A DNA stretch of 64,000 bases from Cyclospora cayetanensis (GCF_002999335.1 NW_020312070.1:248001-312000), one strand, 5' to 3'. Positions 1 to 12,752 are shown, counted from the first letter of the stretch. Made by a program: numbers and translations. Notes: a model not told the origin generated them from the letters alone.

Positions 1-1225
1 CGTCGCTGCTCCGGGGAAGCGCATGGGGGCTGCTGCAGAGCAGCGGCAGCGCCTGCAGCACCCGCTGCAGTTTCTCCGCTGAGAGACAGCAGTTGCTTCT
101 CCAAGAATACAGACACTAGAGAGTCGGGGTTCCTCTTAGGGCATCCGTCTCCTCGTCCCTCGCCAGCCGTGTCTGGAATATGGGGTGTGACTTCGGAGGA
201 GCTGCCGTGTTTCTGTCCGCTGCTGCTGCTACTGCTTGGGGTAGCTGCAGCGGCACTGATGAAGTGTACAGCAGACTCTAAGACAGCAGCACAGCGCTCA
301 ATATGGAGCCTTGCTAGCCGAGGCAGCACATCCTGTGGGGGTCTAGGGGTGCTACTGCTGTGAACAGCAGCCGTGGCGGTACAAGGAACAGTGGAAAGTG
401 CGCGGGAGACGATGCTCAGAGCGAGGGCAGCAAATGCAACGGAGACGATGGAAAAGTATGCAGCTCTGAGACACACAAGGCACCAGACAGGGCGCAAAAT
501 ATCGTCAAGCTGGTGGATGCGCATTTCGAGCACGCGAGTCAGAATGAGGGGCGACACAAAAAGAAATTGGCAGAAACCTGCAGAAAGCCTCGAAGCGTAA
601 ACGGCACACACACGTCCTGTATCGTAAAAGAATGGGGAGGACAGCCGGGAAAAGGAGTCGAGAGACGCAAAAAGCTCACCGCTTGGTAGACAACATGGAC
701 GATGCAAGCCTTAGGAGGAGCTCGTTGAGTTGTACATCAGGTGTTGCATACGAACACACATCCAGCAGCTGCTCCCTTACGTCTGATGCAGTAGCCACAA
801 GGGCAGCCGAAGCAGCTGCGAGGAACTGCGATGGATAGCGCAGTCCCCAGCAGCAAAGGACTGGCAAGCAACCACAAACTGCTTGTTCATCCTCTCGCTC
901 TAGCTGCATCATCGAGGAGCCAGCTGCCACTGCCAATGCCTGCTGCAACAGCTCCTGCAGCAGCGGCCAGTCTCCCCGTTCAAGCAGCAACAATAACATC
1001 AGCAGCATGCTACATGCCCGACTTTGCTGATGCACTACTCGTCTCAACGTCGACGTCTGAGCGACACAACGCAACGGCAGCGCGAGAAGCGTGAAGGGAA
1101 CTTGGCACACACAGCCCTTTCGAGGGAGGCAGAGGGGCGAGGCAAGGAGCAGGACCAAAGATCAGCTAGCAGCTAAAGGCTGCAGCATCGAGTAAAAAAC
1201 AGATCGCTGGACAGCTCGAGCCACT

Positions 1226-1257
<32 letters not shown>

Positions 1258-4200
1258 CAGCCACACGCTGCGTCACCTGGACAAGTCTGGTAGTCGCGCA
1301 GGTGTACAGCAACGGCAGCAACGGCTGCACCATATGCTGCAATTCGGGGGCACTCTCTGAGGAGGCCCTTATGGCAATGCAGAAGGCTCCTGCCTCCAGA
1401 AGAAAGAGCAACAGCAGCGGCAGCTGCGGGTCGGATAAGGCGAGATGCGAGTCGGCTGCAGCAAGGGCCAGCTGCACCAACAGTACGGACTGAAGAGACA
1501 GCGGCAGGCACACAACACAAAAAAGGATCATGAGGCCAAAACACATCCCTAGACAACACTGCTTTTTTCGCATTCCTTGTTTGGCGCAAACACCCCCTTC
1601 AATATGGCAGCTCCGGAAATATGCAGCACGCGCGAAGCTTTCGAGAGAGAGAGAGAAATGGATATGCACATCGCCCCAGGCGTGCACTCCTGCAGCCATG
1701 CGTTCTGAGGGCCTATAAGCTGCCGGAGGTAAAATCAACCACTCTTCGTGTCGGATGCCTGTCTACCTGATTATGTGGCGAAGAGAGTGGATCGGCTGCC
1801 CTAAGGGTGCCGATCATCAAGCGAAGGCCACTGCGCTGCAAAGCACCAGACGGCTCGTCCAGCACTGCAGGAAGCACAAAGAAAAACACGTGGGGTCCAG
1901 ATGTGCATGCAGCACAGAAGGCCTGCATGCATACTGCGAAGTATGGAGAGGAGGGAGCCACAACAAGCGTGCAACCGAGAGAGTCAGAGAGACTTTGCAA
2001 AGATGCCAAAGAAGGCGCTGCAAACGGCGTAAGAAAGGCGCAGAGGAAAGCACATATGCACACGGGGACAGAGGCAGAAAAATTCACGTGAGAAAAAGGT
2101 TGCGGAAGAGAAACGGAGAAAGAACGTTAAGAGATGGCGGAGGAAAAAATGAGGCGAGGAGGGAGGGAAAGGACGCAGCACACGACACAGGCTATACCCG
2201 TTTGACTTTTGTCGTTGAATCCCAAGCCTAATGCCCATCCAGCAGCCTAATACGCAGCAGGCATCACTCTAGGACGTTGCAAAGCGTGGAGCCTTTGGAG
2301 GTGGATAGACTGCACGTTCGCGGAGCAACCCGTGGATCAAGCAGTAGGTTTCGACATCGTTTAGCATGAGCAGCCGCAGCACCAACTCCCGTAGGCCAAA
2401 CGATCGCCATCTCATTCTCCATGAAAACAACACAAACACGCGCGAAAACAGCCAGGACACACGCACTGCAGCTGCAGCAGGCAGTTCCACAGTGGCGGCA
2501 GTTATAGCACAGTCCTCGCAGCAACAAAGCCTACCTGCAGAGCGGCGGTAAGCAGTCCAGTGGGCATAGCCTCGTAGCGAGGCATCCCTGTTGAGAAGTG
2601 CAGAGGCACCTCAGAACGTCCCAGCAACACTGCCCCGTGCAGAAAGGCGAGAAGCTGCAATTGAAGGCCTTCATTGTTATGATAAGCCTTGAACTGGTGT
2701 AACAGCTGGCTGTACACCTCAGAACCCCCAAGCTTCCCGCTGCCGCTGCAGCTGCTGCCGTTTCTGGTGCTACCCATGAGGACACAGCGGAGGTACTCAA
2801 CGTCGCTGTAGTTGGGAAGCTCTGAAAAGTCGAAAAAATCGTCTGTCAAGGGCTGTCGCTCCTGCTCCTCGCGGCTGTCAGACTGTAACAGCAGCAGCAG
2901 TTGCAGCAGCTTGCTGCTCCATAGGCTGCGATCGCTCTAAGGCACAAACCACATGATAAACGTCCGACGCTTCAAGTGCTCCTACGGGCTGTACAAAAAT
3001 GGCGGCACTGTCTGGAGTAGCTGCGAGCCGTGTTAGCAGCAACACCTTCTGGTCGGCTACTATATACATATATTGATATGTACATATATAGATATAGATA
3101 TATATAGATATAGATATATGCACGGACTTGCGCCAAGAGCAGCAGAAGCGTCCTCTGTAGCTCCTTGTACGGCAATTTCTGGGGAGTTTTCTGGTGCTGC
3201 AGTAGCAGCTGCTCGACAGGCAGCTTGCTTTGCGCCGAACGCCCCTGCTGCATCATGTACAGCATCTCCTGCTGTTCAGCGCAGCTCTTGACCACCGCCT
3301 TGCCCACGCTTAGAGCGCCTACTTGCACGCATAAGGAGACAGCCAGAAACAGGGGGGCACCTCGAGCGGCCTCTGCATGCGTTCGAGTGTCGTGCAGCAA
3401 CATCAACAGCTGCTGGCGCTGCTCGTGCTGCTCTGGACCGAGCTGTAACTGCTGCTGCAAAAACGTGTGTCGATCCACCAGGACCTTCATGAAGGGCTGA
3501 GGAACAAGCAGCTGCTCGAAGAAGAAAGCCACAGCCTCTCTGAAATCCTCTACGGGCATCACGGGGTTTATTTGCAACAGGAGCTTCAGGACGGCACAGC
3601 ACCTCGCAGCAGCAACAGCGAGGATCGCTGCCCTTCCCTCCGCCTTGTTGAGTGCCGCTACGGCTACAGCGCCAGCGAAGGGGCCAGCCGTCAGAAAGCG
3701 ACTCAGCAGACGCAAGAGGATTCCAAACTGCTGCAGCATCTGCCTCATTTGCTGCTCCGTATAGAGGCAGTTGTCGGCAGCAGGGTCTTCTTCGCAGCCT
3801 AACAGCTGCGCCACTGCCGCGTGCTGCTGCGACGCAAGCCGCCGAGGGTGTCCTTCGTGATATTCCAAAGTAAAGACACCCGAGTGCATTGCTGCCTGCA
3901 GCGAGACAGCCAGGAGGGCTAGCAGTCCGTCGATCTGCTGGACGCCATTCAAAAAGCTGGGAGTGTTCACAGGAGCAGCAGCTGCCGCTAAGGCTGCTGC
4001 CAAGGCTGTCGGGGGAGGGCCTGCCACGCTCTCGAGACGACAGTCCACTGCGTTGCAGAGGCGCAGTATGAAGCCTGACCCCAATAGCCCGTTGCGCATG
4101 CATTCCTGCAAAAGGGCTATTAGTGCGTCTCGCACGAGGCAGCCTCCCTCTTCGAAGCAGACAAGGCCCCCATAGAGCTCCTCTGGGCGAGAGAGAAATT

Positions 4201-5870
4201 CGAGGGCCTAAGGAAAACAGCAGCACATCCCACAGGACCACAATGCATGCCGAGAAGGCTCTTGCCGCATGCGCACTGCGTGTGGCAAGAGCCTACTAGC
4301 GCAGCAGCGGTGTGTGGCATCTGAAGACTTCCCCCACAAACAAGGGCGCATCCTCCTGCAAAACCCGCCTCCATCCGTCACGCCAAAGAAAAGACACAGA
4401 TGCTGGTGCCACAGCCTCGCTCGCCCTCCGCATTGCTCGTTTACGCGGGGAGAGCGTCTCCGAAAAGAGAGACAGAGAGATAGAGAGGGAGAGGGAGAGA
4501 AACAAACCACCCCACAAAGGCAACGGCACAAGGAGAGCAGCAGCAGCAGCAGCAGTGCCATGTACATACACCGCAATACACGGCACGAAGTGTCTTCTTT
4601 TTGCACCCGCTAAGACATACCTCCGACTCAGTGGCCCCCAATCGGGAAAGAGCAATGGCTTGTATGAGGTTTGGAATCCCTCCGAGAGCAGAGAAGGTGG
4701 CTTTTAGCTCGCTGGCTGCTGCCCTCCTTAAAAGCTCTGTTTCGCCTTTGAGAGATACCCCTGCTGACTCCGTCCTCTGCCCCTGTGGCTGGTCCGCATG
4801 CGCGCAGCCGTTCTCTGAGAGCAGCGCAATGCCTCCCCGCAAGGCAGCAGCAAGCAGCTGCAAGGGAAGGGCCTGCACGAGCGCGTCGTGCTCAGCATCA
4901 CCGCTATTACTGCTGCTCATGCTCTGCGACAGCAGCCAATAACACACAAGCATAAGCCGACAACACCAAGGACTATCAGCGGAACGTGCTGCAGCGGCTG
5001 CAACAGGACCAGTCAAAGTCAAATGCAAGCAGTAAGAGCGAAGGCGAAAACGGCACCATCTGTCTTCTCAACAGCAAAACCCCCAATACACGCGCAACTC
5101 AAGCAGACGTACAAACGAACGCACCTCATAATGCTTAACGGAGGCAAGCAAGAGTTTCTGCAGCGAGCCTTCACCCAGCTTGAGCAAGAGAGCGAAGTGA
5201 TGGTCCGCAACCCCCGTAAAGCCTATGCGAAAGTGGCGCATGAATAACAGCAGCAGCAACAACAATACCGTCCACGAGCGCAGCGAGTCGCTCCGCGAAC
5301 CCATAGAACGAGCCTCACAATACGCGAGACAAACAGCACAGATGGTTCGTTTATCGGGGGAAACACCGCCGGAGAGCTTGCATAGTTGTGTGTTGTGTCT
5401 GTCTCTTACCCCTAAAAAGGGCCTTGGACAGCTTCAGCACACTTTTTTGTGCTGGTTCAAAGCACTGCAAACCTGCAGCTCCCCGCTTGTGCTGCAGCTC
5501 CTGGAGCTGCAACAGCAGCAGCTGCACTGCGAGCAGCTGCTGCAGCGCTGCGGGATCTCCGACGCCTTGCAGCTTGCGATCTGCCCGAGCCTCGCAAATT
5601 AGCAGCACGCCACACAAGTGCGCCACCAGCTGCAACAACAGCAACAACAACAGCAACACAGAAACGCATGAAGAAACAACAGACCAAAGCAACCGCAACA
5701 CATGAACGCATGAAGAAACAACAGACCAAAGCAACAGAAGACGTATCTATCGGCTTGTCATCACGGCCTGTGCCAACAGAGGATGTCTTTACCGTCGCTA
5801 GCTCGCTCCACGTTTGTGTCTGGAGCGCAATCTGATGCTGCATGCGTTCCGCTACCTCAGAACCCCCTTG

Positions 5871-5928
<58 letters not shown>

Positions 5929-7644
5929 CAGCAAAGCTCCTGCAGGTTCGCCTCAAGCTCCATGTACTGCGTCAGCAACGGCACCAACTGCGCTGCAATC
6001 GACGCGATCGGGTGCTGCAGCCAAGGCAGTAGAGCCTTGCACAGTCCACGAAACATCTGTTGGGCCCCGATCCTCACAGTCATTAATTCCTGTAGCACCA
6101 ATTGAAAGCAGCAGCAGCACCGGCAGAGGACGAGCCCCTCATCCGACGAGCCATGACTCTCCACAAGGCCTATGAGGCGAGTGGCAAACATTACGAGTCG
6201 CTGTTAAGGGCCCTTAGAAGCAGCTAAGGATGTCGAGCACCCGGCTGAAAGGAGATCGAAACGTGAACATGGGTTACCTTAAGTAGCTGTTTGAGGAGCT
6301 GTGCATACGCCAGAGCATCTGCGGCGTTCCCAGCAACTGCAATCAGCAGCTTTGTGAGAACTGTCTGCATGAGAACAGACGGCAGGATGCCTTCAGCTGC
6401 TACCAGCTCTTCGACTTCGCGCTGGACCATTGAGGGGGCGACGCAACAGGTGCACATGCCCTGGACGCTCTTGCACAGGCTGAACTCGCTGGAGGCTTTC
6501 CGCAGTGCCTCTTGAGACAGCGCCTGAGACAGCCGATCTGCTGTCGCACCAGGGGACGCTGCCACCGTCATGCGGGCAAGCCGCCGCATCAGTGCCAGAT
6601 ACACTTTGAAACTCCGAGGTGAAGCTGGAGGCCCCTGCGCCTTACAGAGAACGACCAGCAATGCCTGGACAAATAAAATCTCTGCACGACCAGCATTGTT
6701 AGCAGCAGCTCCGGCAGGAGTAGCACCTTGAGCCAAACGACAGGCAGCGTTGGATGCTGCCTGCACGAACAGAAACACGCGCAGGAGGGCAGGCTTCCCA
6801 GTGAAGCAGTACACTGTAAGCCTTAGGGTCACAAAGGCATGCGCAGCGTAGTTGCCAGCTGCCACAAGCCTTCGCAAATCGAGTTTTCAGGATGGATTTA
6901 AGGCTGCACGTGCAGTCTGTCTCTGGCCAAAAAGATGCCTCCCCGCTTCCAGCTATGCAGCCACGACTCCTGACGGCGTTTGCAGCCGCGAGGAGTGGTG
7001 CAGCCTTTGCTGCTTCTGCTACTCAGTAAGCAGCAGCTTCTGTCTGATCTTACTTGCTGTCCACTCTGCAAGGCCCCCTTGAGCAGCAGCAGCGCAGCGA
7101 ACGCCGCTTCTGCGTCATCTGCTCCCGGGTGGGCAAGCTTTTGAGCGAGCTGGACTAGCTGATGGGTTGCTGCCGCTGAACCCTCTCTTGAAACTGCTGC
7201 TGCCCCCACTCCCATTGCCGTACAGCGCAAGTAACACTGCAGCAGCATCACCAGGTAGCCAGGCCTGCTTTGCAGAGCCATCAAGGAGGCCTCCGCCTGC
7301 TGGCGTTGCGCCAACGTTGCGGTGTCTGTCGCGAGCAGCACAATGCAGCTGAATGCATATTCCTGCGTTGTAGAATCTCGTAACGAGGAATGGCCAGAGT
7401 CTGCTGCTGTAGATGCAGCAGGCAGGTTTGCCAGATACCGATGACACACTTCAATAGATTCCAACAAATGGTACAACTCATACTGCCACGAAGCGGCAAG
7501 AGGACTTCCACCTGCTCGCTGCTCCTGCTGCTGCTGCGTCAGAAGCTGCCCTTGATCCTGCTGAGGTAACATCTCGCGACTTTGCAGCAGTCGCTCTTGA
7601 TCAGAAGGGGTAGACCGTTCAGGGTGGTAGCCTTGGGTCTCCAT
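1..7644 (-). CDS. Exportin-like (karyopherin-beta, HEAT repeat) protein, 3' end outside window
   Basis: The product is a helical-repeat protein that probably carries cargo through nuclear pores with Ran-GTP. The start ATG is at 7644. Exon 1 (7644-7054) contains a TDTATLAQRQQAEASLMAL segment like the N-terminal karyopherin pattern in which TDT is followed by R-x-QAE-x-L, as in exportin 7 and exportin 4. Supported exons then run roughly 6870-6279, 6089-5793, 5629-5410, 5222-5125, 4923-4621, 4207-3124, 3059-about 2950, about 2925-2535, about 2380-2290, about 1500-1281, about 1010-690, and 332-1. The reading frame is still open at base 1, so the C-terminus is missing. Leu-rich amphipathic helices dominate all exons. 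One exon carries a run of about 20 Gln (5868-5928). Phase does not fit between exon 1 and exon 2, so a small exon may have been missed around 6880-7050. Another HEAT-type importin is possible; family confidence is moderate, gene reality is high. Confidence 0.62.
1226..1256. repeat. Pure GCA microsatellite, about 10 copies
   Basis: An uninterrupted run of GCA triplets lies just beyond a probable exon donor at about 1281 on the minus strand, so it is most likely in an intron of the exportin-like gene. Confidence 0.85.
3060..3123 (-). other. Ultra-short intron made of TA-rich microsatellite
   Basis: On the minus strand an exon ends at 3124 in phase 1, followed by GTGCATATATC, a run of TATATC/TATACA units, and TATATAG. 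The next exon resumes at 3059 in the matching phase with the sequence ADQKVLLLTRLAATPDS. The 64-base intron is almost wholly microsatellite. Reading through it gives an implausible Ile/Tyr run, which supports removal. Confidence 0.65.
4470..4502. repeat. GA-rich low-complexity tract
   Basis: A purine-only run of GAGA/GATA/GAGG units lies in an intron of the exportin-like gene on the opposite strand. A shorter GA run occurs at about 1640-1658. On the gene's own strand these are polypyrimidine stretches. Confidence 0.75.
5664..5738. repeat. Tandem duplication, period 42
   Basis: The block beginning ACGCATGAAGAAACAACAG at 5664 recurs at 5706 with about 33 identical leading bases. It lies in an intron of the exportin-like gene, between exons 6089-5793 and 5629-5410. 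Confidence 0.8.
5868..5928 (-). repeat. CAG/CAA tract coding about 20 Gln in the exportin-like gene
   Basis: CTG and TTG triplets on the plus strand read as CAG/CAA on the coding minus strand. The tract lies between a helical segment ending LQELCW and a GGSEVAERMQHQ segment. Mixed CAG and CAA codons suggest an older tract than a pure CAG run. Confidence 0.85.
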
Positions 7645-9539
7645 TTCTTTTGCGCGATTGCCGAATCGGGATGCCGGGAGTAGCTTCCGCCAAAGAGTGG
7701 CAGCCGCTTAAGTGCATGTACACCGTGGCGTGTAGCAGAAGGAGCGTGAGAGACCCCGACTCCCGTTAATTTGGGAGCTCTCGACCGTCCTTCTCTGATT
7801 ATTATTGCTTCCTTCCCGCCCCTTCGTCCTCGAAAGCTCTGTAATGCTCCACGAAGTACGCTCACAAAGATGTCAGCAGTGATGAGCCTACAGGAACGGG
7901 GAATACAAGACAGCTCTGCGCTGTAGCGGCTGACAGACACTACACCTCCCCATCATGAGCATGGCAGAGGGGAACAAACAAGGCAGTCACTCAAGAATAC
8001 GATCAGCTACAAAAAAACTGTAGAAGCCAACGATTGCACATCCCTCAAGCCCTATCGGGCATGGGTGCTGCCCTCGGTGTGCATGCGCTAAGAAGGGACC
8101 CCAGGGGCCCCAGTGTGTGTTATGTGTACCGATCAAATCATGATACAGGTATAACATTGGGCCCATAAAGCACAAGTGCCTGCTTCTAAACAACGTCAGA
8201 TAGAGCTTTGGCGAGGGGGCCTTCCGTATCTAGTCGTGAATGCACACCCTCGGTGCTGACTCATCAGATGCACACTCACCCTGTTGATCTGCCATAGCCA
8301 TTGCATATGACGCGCCTCAAGGCTTTTAAACCTCAAAAAGGGTATGCAGATGCCTTAGAATGAAACTTTTTGCCATGTAGCACTGAAAGAAATCGCTGTT
8401 ACGAAGCACTATGGAAGACGTACAGGATTTCAGGCTTGTTCGTTCTAAAGCTCACATGTAGCGCGCTAGGCTACACTTCGGCACTTTCTATTACATCCGT
8501 TATACTCTATTTGAAATGGGTAGAGAACTGACCAGATGGCTTGGGTGGTTGTACATCTTATTTCGTGCAGAGTATACGGTTGGTGCATCTTTTTTACTGC
8601 AAAGGGAGGCTACCTCGGTATTAAAATGTGCATTGGCGTGTGGGCATGTCCTAGATGCTACGTGCAACGAACTAGGAATGCTCGGAGTGCTTAGAGGGTA
8701 TGGCCACACGCGCTTTAGCAGTCACATTCCTTTTAAATCCAGAATCGGCAGGAGTGAGCCCAGGAGGAGGTGGAAGCTCTATTGAGAAGCACTCAATAGC
8801 TTTTAGTTGAGAGTGTTTTGAGTTGGCAGTGAAATGCTTTTGAATGGACAAATTAATTAGAAATCACAGTCCGTAGCACCACTTGGTTTGATATAGCTGT
8901 TTCCCTCTGCGCTACTGGCTATGGATACAACGGGGTGTCAGGTTTCCCTACACCAGTGGTCTTACTCTTGTGTAAGAGTCTAGTAACTCATTCGCTCGTT
9001 CTCTTGGACAAAAGTCTGAGAAAATGTATGGCCATGGAAGTTGACAGTGGCGATTTGCTGGGGAGGCAAGGGCCTGCGTGCAAGCCGAAGTGAACGCACC
9101 AGCTTCATAGCTGGTAGAAAGGCATTAACCGACAGCGGATACAGTGTTTACGGATACGTCGAAGGTTGTGCTGACATCAAAAGTAGGAAGGCCCTTAGGA
9201 TGAGCAAGTACTCTTCGGTTCATCAGCCTACTGAATGGGCACTTCTCTTGTACTTCCCAGTTGATGAGAAGCGAGTGTGCCCTGCTATAGTATAGGGAGA
9301 ATCACTTCAACCATGGGCCTGCTAATGTAAAGAAAGCCGCCTGCCTGCAAGGATTCCTACATTCGAAGCCTTCATACAGTTGCAGATTGATTGGTTTATG
9401 CCGAAATCAGCTCGGCACCAAGCTTTGGGGGTCGGAAAAATCCGAAGCTAGAAAACCTACCACTAGATCGGTATACCGAAAACTGTGCAATTTGGGGGTG
9501 CAAATGCCATAACGTGGACTAGGTGCTTTGGTCTCAACG

Positions 9540-9680
9540 GTTTAGCTCACATGTCAGATCTACACAACGTGTCATGTCAGGTGGTCGCTGGGTGGGCATC
9601 AACTTGGCAATTAAATTGCCAACCGGTAGGGCTTCTGCGAACAATAACCTCCTTGCGGTTTCAAATGCGAACGCATGCAC
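9540..9680 (+). repeat. Retroelement block shared with 55,480-55,660
   Basis: The stretch with CATGTCAGGTGGTCGCTGG and TTGCCAACCGGTAGGGCTTC aligns with the 55.5 kb stretch containing CACATCAGGTGGTCAAAGG and GCCGACCGGTGGAACTTG. In both places it lies upstream of pol relics in the same order and strand. It is probably part of a gag or protease region, but no domain is recognisable. Confidence 0.6.
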
Positions 9681-10029
9681 CTCGTTTGACTTTATATGAG
9701 ATGAACGAGCCACATTGGGACTTGGGAGCTATGAATGTCGGGGCCTACATGTTGAGGTAACGATGAAGGAAAGCCCGAGCGAACTCGCTCTCTTAAGTAG
9801 TTTCAGCCATCTTTTCAAACAGTGCATCTGCGGTTCTCGTCATGAATTGGGTAAGGCTTTTTGAAATAGCAGGTGTATACAAATTGCCAACGAACTTTAC
9901 CAACAGGATTGGGCACAGCGGAAGCAGGCTGGTCGGCGGGCGAGACAGGCACAGCAGGAAAACTAACGGTCCCATACGTAAACTGTAACGCAAGGAAGGG
10001 AGCTACGAATGGTAGAGTATAAGTGGCGT

Positions 10030-10710
10030 AGCTGCTTTAGCCAAAACGTTGCAGAACACCTTCAACACCTACGGCGTGAGCTTTAACCTGCTACGGAACA
10101 AGCAGTGGGAAGTGAAGGCACATAACTATCCGGTTTTACCGGATCCTTTGTAAGCGTGAGACTCCACGATTTGACTGCATTCACTGACCCAGATCTGGCA
10201 AAGATTGAAGCAGTCAGCGCGAGAACTTTGCCTTTGCGCTCCCGCAACGACGTTCCAAAGTTCTGTGGCCTTGCCGCTAATTATCAATATCCCAATTTCA
10301 TCTCTAGACTTTTGTGAGCGCTGCTCCTTTGATCTACATACTGCACAAAATGCAGTCTGTGGCCTGGACAAAGAAGCTCGATGCCGCAGCAAGGACCGTA
10401 ATCCGCCGCCATACAGCTCTTCTCGTACTCGTGATTTTTCAATGTAATAGTAATTGGTTCATTTCGATTGATGTTAGTGACGGAGCAGCAGGTGCTATAC
10501 TTTCCCAACACACTACAATATTTCCTCACTACTATAATGTCGTTTGTTATTCTGATAGCTTTACTGATACTGGCAACGATATCCAATGCGGAGAAAGGAA
10601 GTACAGGCTGTGTGGTGGGGAGGCGGGGATGTCCCACACGTTAGATGAATTTCGTTTACTGCTCAGCTCCATACCAGGGTGCTCCAGTATTTTAATGATT
10701 TTTTGATAAT
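10030..10710 (+). mobile_element. Ty3/gypsy pol relic: RT thumb and RNase H
   Basis: Around 10,045-10,110 the frames read AEHLQHLRREL and then, after a frameshift, LLRNKQWEVK. This is the RT connection pattern of Ty3/gypsy elements (EHL-x-HLR-x-VL-x-x-LR). About 250 bases on, a frame reads WFISIDVSDGAAGAILSQ and later CYSDSFTD. These match the RNase H start in which an Asp precedes a Ser-Asp-x-x-x-Gly-Ala-Ile-Leu core. Frameshifts and stops make it non-functional. It belongs to the same element as the integrase relic at 11,150-11,800. Confidence 0.75.
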
Positions 10711-11149
10711 TCACTGGCTTCGGTGCTTCGGGAGAACGACTTTACAGTGCGTGATCCAAGAATGAAAATATGCGCTTAGCCGCCATGCATCCGCTGCTAT
10801 CGCTAAAATTTAAAAAAGGAAAAGGAAAAGGCTGAAGCACTACCGCATCGAGGATGACTGCTGTGGCTCGAAACAAAGCAAGGACTTTTTGTAAATAGGG
10901 CCTGACTCGCTCTACACTGCCGTTCTGTACGAAGCATATGAACATATTCTTTCGGGCCAGGATGGGGTTCACACTACAGTAGAAAAAGCTCCCGTATTTT
11001 TTCTATTGCCTTGGGATGCTTCTAACGGAGAGTGAGTAAGCATTTCGATATCCAGATTGTCTGCAGCTGAGGGCACATAATTCTCCTGGATCCGGCCGTT
11101 TGTAAGGCCTTCCAGTCGCTAAAAGTATTTGGATAGATTTGATTGTGGA

Positions 11150-11800
11150 CTCTTGAAATTCGTACATCCGAAGCGGACTTGGGATGAGCCATTTATGGAC
11201 TTTAGTTCTGGACTGCCGGAATTCAGAATCTTGTGGTATCTACGTTGACGTCGACCGACTCAGCTCATACGACTGGTTCATTCTCTGCTCCAGTTCTGTC
11301 GCGGAGCCAAAGTTACTGTGCGCTGGCGTGCCTCTATAGACAGCCCACACCGTCACCGCATGATCATAACTAAGAACCACCCTGAGTCAGGTGGACAGAC
11401 TGAGCGCACTACCCGAACTCTTCTACAGCGCTTGTGGCACTAGGCCCACAAAAAAGCAAGTGCTTTCATAAGTTTCTTGCTTGTGCTGAGTGGGCTTATA
11501 ATACGCCACTACACGCGTTGACCCGCTGCTCTGGGGCAGTTTTGATCTACATTCAGGTGCTCTCTCCGAACTGGCCATGAACTTGATGGTTCGGGGTAAA
11601 CCCACAGTTACCAGTGGGGGGATTCAGGGAACCACTGGATAGTGCACGCGAATGCATGCGCAAAGCTCAGGACAGACTCGCCCTCAATTATGATAATTGG
11701 TGGGGCGAGTATTTGTTCCGACCCCGGAAATTTGTTTTGGTGGACATTGGCAGGGTTCATTAGGTGCACCAGAAGTTGACCAGATACAGAGTTTTATAGC
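11150..11800 (+). mobile_element. Ty3/gypsy integrase relic
   Basis: The frames read FMDFSSGLPEF, then GIYVDVDRLSSYDWF after a frameshift. These match the integrase core start (MDF-x-x-GLP followed by V-x-VDRLSK). Further on, NHPESGGQTERTTRTLLQRL matches the hallmark HPQTDGQTER-x-NRTLEQYLR. Near 11,665 AQDRLALNYDNWWGEYLF matches the post-core AQ-x-R-x-x-x-Y-D region. All are on one strand in correct pol order, interrupted by frameshifts. Confidence 0.88.
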
Positions 11801-12539
11801 TAAGTGACTGAGACCACTATCCATCCTCTAACTAACCGCTCCTCTAACTTACAACTCCTCCGCTTTTTTCTTTCGAGTCCCTAGAAGTTTGAGGTGCCAA
11901 CAAGCTAACAATATTGGCTTCCTGGAGTTTTAAAGCTGACAAATTATTGGCAGCCTTTACGTGGCAGGCAGGGGACCCGTCTGGAGGCAGAGCATTTATA
12001 AGGACCCGGAAAAGTGCTGGATTATTGGAACTTTTAAGCGTCTGGAAAGACATCTACGCAAGTTACTGAAGAAAATTGTTGAGCGCGAGCCGCAGTGGTT
12101 GAAGAGACAGTTCGGGCTTCCTTCACCTGCAGTAGAATTTGCGGTTCTATTTGGTTAGCAACGCTAGTTACAATGGATGGTATTGCCTTGTATCTTTTGT
12201 AATTATTTTCCCCACAGTGCATGTTGTGCAGTACATAATTATCTCCAGGGGATTATGCCTAGAAAGCCCCCGGTTCTTTTTGCTATGGAGCTTTCCATAC
12301 TGAGCATTATGCACAAGCAGTCTTAGGCATGTTGTTCCCCAAATCTTCCTAATACCCCTTTTGGGGCCTTTATTCCATCAATGGTGCCCCAAAACGCCTT
12401 ATTTTGCACGCAGCGATTGCATCAACAGCCACGAAGCTACTGCTACACTAAGGTATATTTTGATCCCCTTCACAAATTTTGTGTCTTCTCGTAGCGGAAA
12501 CCTCACACGTTTCCGATCTAACACTCTATCTGACGACAC

Positions 12540-12690
12540 TCGATTCCAGATGCAGTACAAACTTAGTAGGAAATTGTTGGGTATGTTCAAAGATACTCCT
12601 ACCTTCCCCTGTCCGCGGTCCTCAAAATCTCAAACATAAGGTGTCAGGGACAGCTAGGCTGCGCGAAAGTGCACTCTCCTCCACGCATGC
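12540..12690 (+). repeat. Dispersed repeat family R1, copy
   Basis: Aligns with 24,115-24,250: both contain AAACTTAGTAGGA, a TTCCCCTGYCCGCGG core, then CTCAAA and CAGCTAGG. It lies downstream of the integrase relic, where a 3' LTR would be expected. Other weaker members are near 32,850-32,960 and 51,500-51,700. Confidence 0.6.
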
Positions 12691-12720
12691 ACAACTTTGA
12701 TACACATAACAGCTGGTGCA

Positions 12721-12752
12721 CACACACACGACGTTGCGAATTCGTGTGTGTG
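12721..12752. repeat. Perfect inverted repeat, 10-bp arms
   Basis: CACACACACG at 12,721-12,730 is the exact reverse complement of CGTGTGTGTG at 12,743-12,752, with a 12-base spacer. It lies in gene-free DNA just after an R1 repeat copy. No function can be inferred. Confidence 0.7.

Noticed and set aside
3276..4241. A 321-codon open frame on the minus strand overlapping the exportin-like exon
   Set aside because: It is Arg/Cys/Gly-rich and out of frame with the convincing helical exon 4207-3124 on the same strand. GC-rich triplet DNA keeps several frames open.
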